From Thermodesulfovibrionales bacterium (GTDB taxonomy: Bacteria; Nitrospirota; Thermodesulfovibrionia; Thermodesulfovibrionales; UBA1546): a stretch of 18,994 nucleotides of DNA. Numbering within the stretch: position 1 is the first letter of the stretch; each line of letters opens with the position of its first letter. The notes under the pieces were generated by a model that ran no database searches, was not told where the DNA came from, and saw only the letters and a list, made by a program, of their open reading frames with translations. Below, one piece after another: positions 1 through 6,310 of the stretch. The position numbers and the translations under genes are program-made. Where the stretch lies: NCBI GenBank assembly GCA_919901705.1, contig CAKKPR010000373.1, positions 1-18,994 of the forward strand, written 5' to 3'.

Positions 1-45
1 GAACCTTTTTTCAATGCTTGCATACTGAGATGGTAATTTAGCCAT
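1..45 (-). CDS. N-terminal fragment of an unidentified gene
   Basis: On the minus strand an ATG at 45-43 is preceded by a strong Shine-Dalgarno (AAAGGAGG at 57-50) and opens a frame that runs without a stop off the left edge. It encodes MAKLPSQYASIEKRF. Only 15 residues are visible, so I do not assign a family. The gene is divergent from the toxin-antitoxin pair that follows, so 46-273 should hold promoters for both directions. The ribosome binding site and ideal spacing (4 bases) are the main support. Confidence 0.45.
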   Translation of the reverse strand, partial: MAKLPSQYASIEKRF

Positions 46-213
46 AAAGCCTCCTTTGTTTTTATGAGTACAGATATTTTTTATCAGTTACCAACAGAAA
101 ATGCAAGAAGATTCTATGGGCGTGTTTTTCAGTTGAAAAGTCTGTCTGCAAGTATTATCCTTGCTTGAGAGTTGAAGGCTGAGAGCTCGAATGAAAGGAT
201 TCCTGGCCCATTA

Positions 214-248
214 TTGACAAGAATTGCTGAATATGACATAGTAGCTAC
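214..248 (+). promoter_or_regulatory. Putative promoter and operator of the Phd/RelE pair
   Basis: A perfect -35 hexamer TTGACA (214-219) is followed after 17 bases by CATAGT (237-242, 4 of 6 consensus). A perfect 8-base palindrome GTAGCTAC (241-248) overlaps the end of the -10. Antitoxins of this family usually repress their own promoter through a palindrome in this position, so the palindrome is a reasonable operator candidate. This is inference from position and sequence only. Confidence 0.45.
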
Positions 249-273
249 AAATATAGCCACGTGGAGGAGTATA

Positions 274-537
274 ATGAAATTTGCTAATGTCAGAGAACTT
301 AAAAACAAGACGTCCGAAATATTGAGAAATGCAGAAAAAGAAGCTGTGATTATCACATCTAATGGTAAGCCGCGGGCAATTGTCACCGCAATTTCGGAGG
401 AGGACTTTGAGGACTACCTTCTCGAAAAAAGCGCTGCTCTTCATGACATGCTTGCAGAAGCGCAGGCAGAGTATCATAGCAAGGGCGGTGTAACTCTGGA
501 GGATTACCTGTCAAAAAGGAAAAAGAAGAGTGGATAA
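274..537 (+). CDS. Phd/YefM-family antitoxin
   Basis: The 87-residue protein begins MKFANVRELKNKTSEIL and continues with VIITSNGKPRAIVTAISEEDF, the typical N-terminal DNA-binding fold of Phd/YefM antitoxins (start with an N/RELK segment, then a strand carrying 'NGKPRAIV'). The charged C-terminal half (residues about 50-87) would wrap the toxin. The open frame extends upstream to 172, but I chose ATG 274 because GGAGG (264-268) lies just before it and the family starts here. The gene overlaps the toxin by 8 bases, indicating coupled translation. Expected role: neutralise the RelE-like toxin and, with it, repress the operon. Confidence 0.88.
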   Translation: MKFANVRELKNKTSEILRNAEKEAVIITSNGKPRAIVTAISEEDFEDYLLEKSAALHDMLAEAQAEYHSKGGVTLEDYLSKRKKKSG

Positions 538-811
538 GTTTCATATCGTCCTTTCACCCAATGCGAGTAAAGACCTTGACAGCTTCAGTGACAGTGTTTG
601 TGAGAAGATTGTCCTTGCATTGCAGACACTCAAGGACAACCCTTTCCCCAGAGGAAAACTGATCAAAAAAATCCAAGGAACGAAGACGAATTATTACAGG
701 CTCAGGGTGGACAAGTATCGTGTGTTTTATATGCTTGAAGGAAACCGTGCCGTCATTTTGCGAATTCTCGGTAAAAAAGACGTTGAGCGGTTTATCAGAA
801 ATCTCAACTGA
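530..811 (+). CDS. RelE/ParE-family toxin
   Basis: This 93-residue protein starts with GTG inside the antitoxin's last codons. Its pattern (FHIVLSPNASKDLDSF, then a basic helix and 'YYRLRVDKYRVFYMLEG', then 'ILRILGKKDVERF') is that of the RelE/ParE superfamily, whose RelE-type members cleave ribosome-bound mRNA and whose ParE-type members poison gyrase. The segment around RLRVDKYRVFY is the conserved beta-strand core with basic residues. I cannot tell RelE from ParE activity by eye. The antitoxin is of Phd type, so this is a Phd-RelE hybrid pair, a common combination. Confidence 0.87.
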   Translation: MDKFHIVLSPNASKDLDSFSDSVCEKIVLALQTLKDNPFPRGKLIKKIQGTKTNYYRLRVDKYRVFYMLEGNRAVILRILGKKDVERFIRNLN

Positions 812-979
812 AAGAAGGCACTTTCTGAATACTGAAAGCTGAGGGCTTAGGTGAAAGAAATTTTTGCCCATAGCGTTGAAGGGAAGCCAAAGAGCGAATG
901 GCAGGGGCGAAAGAAAAATATGGCCGAAAAAGTTTATAATTCTTTCGCAGAGGGAAAGCAATCAAAAGGAGAATGATTG

Positions 980-2326
980 ATGGCACGTAGCGCTAAAGAG
1001 AAGAAAAACCAAGCAGAAGAACCGCTGGAAAAGAAACTCTGGAAAGCGGCGGACAAGCTGCGGAAGAATATTGAAAAAGACAATCCTTCCTTAAGAGGAG
1101 TATTGCCGAAAGTGTTTGCGCAAGAGAAGCTGGACAAGCAAAGCTTGGGCGGGTTGATTGACATGATTGGAAGCGTGGCAATTGGCACTATGGAAGCCCG
1201 GAGCAAGGATGTGCTTGGCAAAGTGTATGAATACTTTCTTGGAGAATTTGCGCTGGCTGAAGGCAAAAAGGGTGGACAGTTCTATACCCCGGGCAGTGTT
1301 GTTAGGTTGTTGGTCGAAATGCTTGAGCCATACGAAGGACGAGTGTTTGACCCTTGCAACGGGTCCGGCGGTATGTTTGTGCAGAGTGAAAAGTTTGTTG
1401 AGGCGCATAGGGATTACTATAAGAAAAAGAAAAACGGGCTGTCTCTCAATCCGGCAGACCGCATCTCAATTTACGGACAGGAGAGCAACCAGACCACCTG
1501 GCGTCTTGCAAAGATGAACCTTGCCATCCGTCATATCGACAGCAGTAATGTGAAGTGGAACAACGAAGGGTCATTTCTGAATGACATGCATAAAGACCTG
1601 AAAGCGGATTACGTCATTGCCAACCCGCCTTTTAATGACAGTGACTGGAGCGGCGACTTACTTCAAAATGATGCGCGTTGGAGCGTATTGGGTCAAAAAC
1701 TTCCGCCGCCGCCGAATAACGCAAACTATGCATAGATACAGCACTTCCTTTTTCATCTCGCTCCGACAGGACAGGCAGGCTTTGTATTAGCGAAAGGTTC
1801 GCTGACTACAAAAACAAATAATGAAGGCGAGATACGCAAGGCGATGGTGGAAAACGATTTGATAGATTGTATTGTGAATCTGCCGACCAAGTTATTTCTC
1901 AATACTCAAATACCCGCGTGCCTCTGGTTTCTAAGCCGCAACAAGAAAAAACGTCATGGCAAGATATTGTTCATAGACGCCCGAAATATGGGTTTTCTAA
2001 TCAACCGCAGGAATAGGGATTTGGCCGGTGAAGACATCTCACTGATCGCAGGCACCTATCACAACTGGCGTACAGGCGAAGGCGAATATAAAGACGTGTC
2101 AGGCTTCTGCAAATCAGCGACGATTGATGAAGTGAAAGCCTTAAACTTCGTCTTGACCCCCGGCAGGTATATCGGTCTTCCAGATGATGAAGATGATTTC
2201 AATTTTGCGGAGAGGTTTAATGCTTTGAAGGTAGAGCTGGAAGGGCAGATTGCTGAGGAAGAACTGTTAAATCTTCGAATAAAAGAGAAGCTTTTGCAAA
2301 TAAAGCTACCATCAAAAAGTGAATAG
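980..2326 (+). pseudogene. hsdM: hsdM, type I restriction-modification DNA methyltransferase subunit, interrupted by TAG and internally deleted
   Basis: HsdM normally transfers a methyl group from S-adenosylmethionine to adenine N6 in the site chosen by HsdS. The frame shows 'FYTP' (residues 101-104), motif I FDPCNGSGGMF (123-133) and the catalytic NPPF (215-218). At 1733-1735 an in-frame TAG interrupts NANYA|IQHFLFHLAP, where the family reads NANYAW; TGG to TAG explains it. The same frame then runs open to 2326 with conserved segments such as LIDCIVNLPTKLF and the C-terminal coiled region. A second defect lies in the N-terminus. 'LWKAADKLRKN' (residues 20-30) joins directly to IEKDNPSLRGVLPK, which in family members is separated from it by roughly 80-90 residues. 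ATG 980 is preferred over TTG 977 because AAGGAG sits 9 bases upstream. A TATAAT at 935-940 could be a -10, but I see no matching -35. Confidence 0.9.
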
Positions 2327-2338
2327 TTACAAGCTCTC

Positions 2339-2377
2339 TTGATTGTTATTGCACGATATGCTATAATCGTGCAATAA
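2339..2377 (+). promoter_or_regulatory. fic promoter with overlapping 12+12 inverted-repeat operator
   Basis: TTGATT (2339-2344) and a perfect TATAAT (2362-2367) are separated by 17 bases. Covering the spacer and the -10 is a perfect inverted repeat, TTATTGCACGAT (2346-2357) and ATCGTGCAATAA (2366-2377), with an 8-base loop. A dimeric repressor bound here would block RNA polymerase. The Fic protein encoded next ends in a winged-helix domain, so autoregulation is a natural guess. Transcription from here would serve fic, hsdS, the four-helix gene and hsdR. Confidence 0.65.
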
Positions 2378-2428
2378 GAGTTGTGGCAAATGCAAATAAT
2401 GCAATAGCGATATAACTGGATTAAGAAG

Positions 2429-3592
2429 ATGAAAAGGGAAAATTCAGGTCATTACGTAACGATCAGTACAACAGGTGAAACGGTAAAGGCGTATGTTCCA
2501 AACCCCTTGCCGCCTGAATCGCCTTTGCGTATTTCAGCCGCGCTTCGCGGTGAACTTGACATGGCTTTGTTGGCACTGGGAAGGCTCGACAGTGTTTCAT
2601 CCTATCTGCCTGACGCTAATTTATTGCTGTATCTTTACATCAGAAAAGAGGCGGTGCTTTCATCGCAGATAGAAGGCACACAGTCTACCCTTTCAGACCT
2701 TCTGCTTTTTGAGATGGACGCAGTTCCAGGAGTGCCGATTGACGATGTGAAAGAAGTGTCAAGTTATGTTTCGGCGTTGACCTACGGGTTAGACAAAACC
2801 CGCTCCGGCTTTCCACTTTCAAACCGTTTATTTAAAGAGATGCACGAAATACTTCTCAGCAGTGGACGCGGCAGTCATAAAAATCCGGGCGAGTTTCGCA
2901 GGAGCCAGAATTGGATCGGAGGGGACCGCCCCGGCAATGCAGTCTTTGTGCCCCCGCCTCCCAATGAAGTGCCCAACTGTATGGGAGAGTTGGAGTTGTT
3001 TCTGAATAATGAGCGCGGCATAGTCAGCGCTCTTGAAAAAGCCGCGCTTTCTCATATCCAGTTTGAGACTATCCACCCTTTTCTGGATGGAAACGGCAGG
3101 CTTGGGAGGCTGTTAATTACGCTTATACTCTGCGTGGAAAAGATCCTGACCGAGCCGCTTCTTTACTTGAGCCTGTATTTCAAAAATCACAGAAATGAAT
3201 ATTATGAACTTCTGCAAAAAGTCAGAATAGACGGAGATTGGGAAAGCTGGTTTGAATTTTTTATTAAAGCAGTGAGTCTCACCGCTGAACAGTCAACCGG
3301 CACGGCAAGAAGGCTGGTCCATCTTGCGGATGAAAACAGAAAGCTCATACAGGGCATTGGCCGCGTTGCAGGCTCGGCGCTGATGGTGCATCAAAGCCTG
3401 ATGGTCCGTCCGTTAACGGATTCGGCCCATTTATGCACAGCCACAGAGTTGGCGCCTAATACCGTAAACAAGGTACTTAAAGCGCTGATTAAGGCCGGGA
3501 TTGTAGAAGAAGTAACCGGCAGAAACAGAAACAGGATATATGTATACCGCAAGTATCTTGATGTTATGAATGAAGGGATAGAGCCGCTTTAA
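2429..3592 (+). CDS. Fic-domain adenylyltransferase-like protein with C-terminal winged helix
   Basis: Fic proteins transfer AMP (or another nucleotide part) onto target proteins. The 387-residue sequence has three parts. A Fic N-terminal domain carries the inhibitory helix motif S-x-x-x-E-G (S78 to G83, in LSSQIEGTQST). The Fic core carries the complete catalytic motif HPFLDGNGRLGR (H216, D220, R224, R227). A C-terminal winged helix-turn-helix lies at about 330-375 (TATELAPNTVNKVLKALIKAGIVEE). All catalytic residues are present, so the enzyme is probably active and self-inhibited. The stop overlaps the hsdS start in TAATG, so the two are co-translated. Fic genes of this architecture are often embedded in type I restriction loci; their job there is not established. 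The Shine-Dalgarno is weak. Confidence 0.9.
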   Translation: MKRENSGHYVTISTTGETVKAYVPNPLPPESPLRISAALRGELDMALLALGRLDSVSSYLPDANLLLYLYIRKEAVLSSQIEGTQSTLSDLLLFEMDAVPGVPIDDVKEVSSYVSALTYGLDKTRSGFPLSNRLFKEMHEILLSSGRGSHKNPGEFRRSQNWIGGDRPGNAVFVPPPPNEVPNCMGELELFLNNERGIVSALEKAALSHIQFETIHPFLDGNGRLGRLLITLILCVEKILTEPLLYLSLYFKNHRNEYYELLQKVRIDGDWESWFEFFIKAVSLTAEQSTGTARRLVHLADENRKLIQGIGRVAGSALMVHQSLMVRPLTDSAHLCTATELAPNTVNKVLKALIKAGIVEEVTGRNRNRIYVYRKYLDVMNEGIEPL

Positions 3593-4791
3593 TGGGTGAG
3601 TGGAAGGAATATAGGTTTCCTGATTTTGCAGAAATCAATCCACCTGTAAAACTAAATAAAGGTGAACAATATTCCTTTGTAGAAATGAAAGATTTGAGTG
3701 ACGGACAAAAGTATTGTTTACCCAGTATAGAAAGAAAATTAACCGGCGGCTCTCGTTTCAACGAAGGCGACACTTTATTTGCACGCATTACTCCTTGTCT
3801 TGAAAACGGTAAAATATGCCAAGCAAGAGGATTAAAAGGCAGCATAGGCTTTGGCTCAACAGAATTTTTAGTTTTTAGAGGTAAAAACGGAGTCTCAGAT
3901 AATGACTTTGTTTTTTACCTATCACGTTGGAATGAGGTAAGGGCGTTTGCTGAAATGAATTTCGATGGAACATCCGGCAGACAACGAGTGCCGAAGGATG
4001 CCTTTAACAACCTCTTTTTGGATTTACCCGAATTACCCGAACAAAAATCCATCGCCTCTATACTCAGCAGTCTGGATGACAAGATAGACCTGCTACATCG
4101 CCAGAACAAAACCTTAGAGGCATTGGCGGAGACGCTGTTCAGACAGTGGTTTGTGCCTGCCTGCCGCGACGTACACGGCGCAGGTAGGGAAGAGGCGGAG
4201 GCGGGGTGGGAGTCGGTAAGTCTGTATGATGCAATTGAACTGGTCGGCGGCGGGACGCCGAAGACAGAAGTGGCAGAGTATTGGGATGGAAACATAAAAT
4301 GGATTTCAGCGAGAGACATTACGCCGAACCATAAGGGATTCATTGCAGAGACTGAGAAAAAAATTACAGAGCTTGGACTGGACAACAGTTCGACGAAAAT
4401 CCTGTCTAAATATTCCACTGTAATTTCAGCGAGAGGTACAGTTGGTAAATACTGTTTCTTATCTGAAGATATGGCGTTCAGCCAGTCGAATTACGGCATA
4501 AAACCAAGATACAAGGATTGTTATTTCTTTACATATTTATTGACAGCCCATTCAGTCGAGGAACTCCAAGCAGCCGCTTACGGGAGCGTATTTGATACCA
4601 TCACAACCAATACCTTCAAAGAGCATAAAATCACGGTTCCGACGGCGGCTGAGATACAATCATTTGAAGAAAGCATAAGACCATATTTTGAAAAGATGCT
4701 TTCAAATTGCACTCAAATCCGTAGCCTCACCCGACTACGCGATACACTTTTGCCGAAGCTGATGAGTGGGGAAGTGAGGGTGGAAAACTAA
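3592..4791 (+). CDS. hsdS: HsdS, type I restriction-modification specificity subunit
   Basis: HsdS reads the two halves of the bipartite DNA target and holds HsdM and HsdR. The 399-residue protein shows the usual order. Target-recognition domain 1 is about residues 1-150. The central conserved helical region (LPEQKSIASILSSLDDKIDLL, then ALAETLFRQWF) is about 150-187. Target-recognition domain 2 is about 205-360, with the signature GGGTPKTEVAEYWDG and IKWISARDI. The distal conserved helix LRDTLLPKLMSGEV closes the protein. The frame is intact, although hsdM and hsdR are broken. Between the central helix and domain 2 sits an extra segment (PACRDVHGAGRE, from residue 189) encoded by a palindrome, see 4156-4188. 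It follows fic with a one-base overlap. Confidence 0.93.
   Translation: MGEWKEYRFPDFAEINPPVKLNKGEQYSFVEMKDLSDGQKYCLPSIERKLTGGSRFNEGDTLFARITPCLENGKICQARGLKGSIGFGSTEFLVFRGKNGVSDNDFVFYLSRWNEVRAFAEMNFDGTSGRQRVPKDAFNNLFLDLPELPEQKSIASILSSLDDKIDLLHRQNKTLEALAETLFRQWFVPACRDVHGAGREEAEAGWESVSLYDAIELVGGGTPKTEVAEYWDGNIKWISARDITPNHKGFIAETEKKITELGLDNSSTKILSKYSTVISARGTVGKYCFLSEDMAFSQSNYGIKPRYKDCYFFTYLLTAHSVEELQAAAYGSVFDTITTNTFKEHKITVPTAAEIQSFEESIRPYFEKMLSNCTQIRSLTRLRDTLLPKLMSGEVRVEN
4156..4188 (+). repeat. Palindromic element inserted in frame in hsdS
   Basis: CCTGCCTG (4156-4163) pairs with CAGGTAGG (4181-4188), with one G-T wobble, and an inner CCG (4164-4166) pairs with CGG (4176-4178). The element begins exactly at a codon boundary and is read as Pro-Ala-Cys-Arg. 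It lies in the linker between the central helix and the second recognition domain, where length changes are tolerated. A related palindrome occupies hsdR at 6003 in the same reading frame. Confidence 0.6.
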
Positions 4792-4794
4792 ATA

Positions 4795-5361
4795 ATGCAC
4801 AACAAAAATGACTTAATCCCCCCTCACGGCGGATACCGCAATCTGAAATCCTATCAGACTGCGGCAATTGTTTATGACGCCACGGTTGTGTTTTGTGACC
4901 GCTTTATTGACAGGCGATCGCGCACACATGATCAAATGGTGCAGGCAGCGAGGAGTGGGGTGCAGAACATTGCCGAGGGGAGCATGGCTTCCGCAACTTC
5001 TAAAAAGACAGAACTCAAACTGACCGGTGTTGCCCGTGCAAGCCTTGAAGAATTGTTGCTTGACTTTGAAGCTTTTCTCCGTCAGAAGGGCTTGCGCATG
5101 TGGGCTAAGGATTCGCCGGAGGCTCTCGCAGTCAGAAAAAAATATTCGTCGGACGAGTCGGACAAGTCTGACAGGTCTGACCCTTACAGCATTAAAACAG
5201 CAACTGCTGAGGTTGCAGCGAACACTCTGATTTGTCTGGTCAATCAAGCAAGTTATCTCCTTGGGCGGCAGCTTCAGAGGCTTGAACAACAATTCCTCAC
5301 TGAGGGCGGCTTCACAGAAAGGCTCTATCAGGCGCGAAGCCAGGCGAGAAAAATGAAATGA
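4795..5361 (+). CDS. Four-helix-bundle protein (23S rRNA intervening-sequence protein family, suffix type)
   Basis: The 188-residue protein matches the four-helix-bundle family first noticed in 23S rRNA intervening sequences. Helical segments include NLKSYQTAAIVYDATVVFC, 'RTHDQMVQAARSGVQNIAEGSMAS' (the most conserved part, with ARSGVQNIAEG) and a C-terminal 'AANTLICLVNQASYLLGRQLQ'. The biochemical role of the family is not known. Here it stands between hsdS and hsdR, with its stop overlapping the hsdR start in ATGA, so it is part of the restriction operon. A Ser-Asp-rich tandem segment lies in the middle (residues about 118-130). Confidence 0.78.
   Translation: MHNKNDLIPPHGGYRNLKSYQTAAIVYDATVVFCDRFIDRRSRTHDQMVQAARSGVQNIAEGSMASATSKKTELKLTGVARASLEELLLDFEAFLRQKGLRMWAKDSPEALAVRKKYSSDESDKSDRSDPYSIKTATAEVAANTLICLVNQASYLLGRQLQRLEQQFLTEGGFTERLYQARSQARKMK
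5148..5181 (+). repeat. 9-base tandem repeat encoding Ser-Asp-x
   Basis: Units GTCGGACGA, GTCGGACAA, GTCTGACAG and a partial GTCTGAC follow each other and encode SDE-SDK-SDR-SD between helices of the four-helix-bundle protein. The unit length keeps the frame, so copy number can vary without breaking the gene. Confidence 0.75.
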
Positions 5362-6002
5362 GCAAGATAACCGAAAGCGACATAGAGCTTTTCACCATCG
5401 AAGAACTCGAAAAAATAGGCTATCAATACCTTCACGGCCCAGACATTTCATGTGATGGGCTATTTGCTGAAAGACAATCTTACGGCGATATAATCCTCGT
5501 GGGCAGACTCAGAACTGCTATTCAAAAACTTAACCCTGATATTCCTGCGGATGCACAGGAGCAGGCTGTGCAGAAAGTTCTGCGTATTTATTCGCCAGAC
5601 GTGTTGCACAACAATGAAACTTTCCACCAATTATTAATCGAGAAAGTAAAGATACCTTATCAGCAGGACGGCTATGAAAGAAGCTATGAAGTCGCGTTGA
5701 TTGATTTCAGTCATCCGTCCAACAATGAATTTTTAGCTGTCAATCAATACACAATCATTGAGAACAATCAAAACAAGCGGCCAGATATTTTGCTCTTTAT
5801 CAACGGCATTCCGTTAGTGGTGATTGAATTGAAAAATGCTGCGGATGAAAACGCGACCATAAGGAAAGCCTTTGATCAGATTCAAACCTACAAAGCCACT
5901 ATTCCGGGTCTGTTTACATTCAACGCTGTTTGTGTAATTTCAGATGGAATGGAATGCAGGGCAGGAAGCATTTCGGCGGGGTACAGCCGTTATATGATAT
6001 GG

Positions 6003-6031
6003 CCTGTCTGCGTGCGGACACGCACAGGCAG
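6003..6031 (+). repeat. Palindromic element at the head of the GIY-YIG insertion
   Basis: TGCGTG (6009-6014) pairs with CACGCA (6019-6024) around a CGGA loop. CCTG (6003-6006) pairs with CAGG (6025-6028), leaving a two-base bulge. It begins at a codon boundary and is read Pro-Val-Cys-Val-Arg, parallel to Pro-Ala-Cys-Arg of the hsdS palindrome. Confidence 0.65.
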
Positions 6032-6310
6032 AAAAAGGGCAGGCAGTTATTATATGTATGTAATAGAATGTGATAATGGCAATTACTACATAGGTCAAAC
6101 ATCGGATATCGAAAAAAGATGGGAAGAACATACAACCGGGAACGCTGCGAAATGGACAAAATCATATAAGCCGGTAAAAATCATTCATTATGAAGAATTA
6201 AATACAAGAGAGGAAGCTGTTAAAAGAGAAAGTGATTTAAAAACAGGTTTTGGGAGAAAATGGATTAAGCGAGAAATAGCTGCCGGTAGAAACAACGAAT
6301 ATTTTTTAGG
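6003..6310 (+). mobile_element. GIY-YIG endonuclease cassette inserted in frame in hsdR
   Basis: Residues 216 to about 318 of the hsdR frame have no place in HsdR. They start with a palindrome-encoded segment (PVCVRTRTGR) and continue with a GIY-YIG domain: YYMYVIEC (231-238), YYIGQT (243-248), R254 and H258 in KRWEEH, and E291 in AVKRESDLK. The end, TGFGRKWIKREIAAGR (296-311), looks like the C-terminus of the small stand-alone UvrC-type GIY-YIG proteins. An internal ATG at 6054 matches where such a protein would start. The stop codon of the stand-alone gene is missing, so the frame reads back into hsdR. The left boundary is clear; the right one is approximate. GGCC occurs at both edges (6001-6004, 6309-6312), but taking it as the duplication gives a 308-base insert that is not a multiple of three, so I do not rely on it. 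Confidence 0.75.

Larger units (their letters stand above)
172..871 (+). repeat. Imperfect 40-base direct repeats flanking the Phd/RelE pair
   Basis: Bases 172-211 and 832-871 align without gaps at about 27 of 40 positions. They share GCTGAG, TGAAAG and GCCCAT blocks in the same order. The copies bracket the toxin-antitoxin module. They could be remnants of a duplication made when the module arrived, or two copies of a degenerate intergenic repeat. The identity is modest, so this is a weak call. Confidence 0.3.

Noticed and set aside
172..273. Longer N-terminus for the Phd-type antitoxin, starting at 172
   Set aside because: The extra residues match nothing in the family, and a good Shine-Dalgarno precedes ATG 274.
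935..940. TATAAT as the hsdM promoter
   Set aside because: No acceptable -35 stands 16-18 bases upstream, so I keep it only as a remark under hsdM.
1760..1785. GACAGGACAGGCAGGC in hsdM as another palindrome copy
   Set aside because: It encodes the normal family segment LAPTGQAGFVLA and has no pairing arm.
6003..6310. The insertion in hsdR as an intein
   Set aside because: There are no recognisable N- or C-terminal splicing blocks (no N-terminal Cys/Ser block and no C-terminal His-Asn followed by Cys/Ser/Thr). The insert is just a GIY-YIG domain plus a palindrome-coded stretch.
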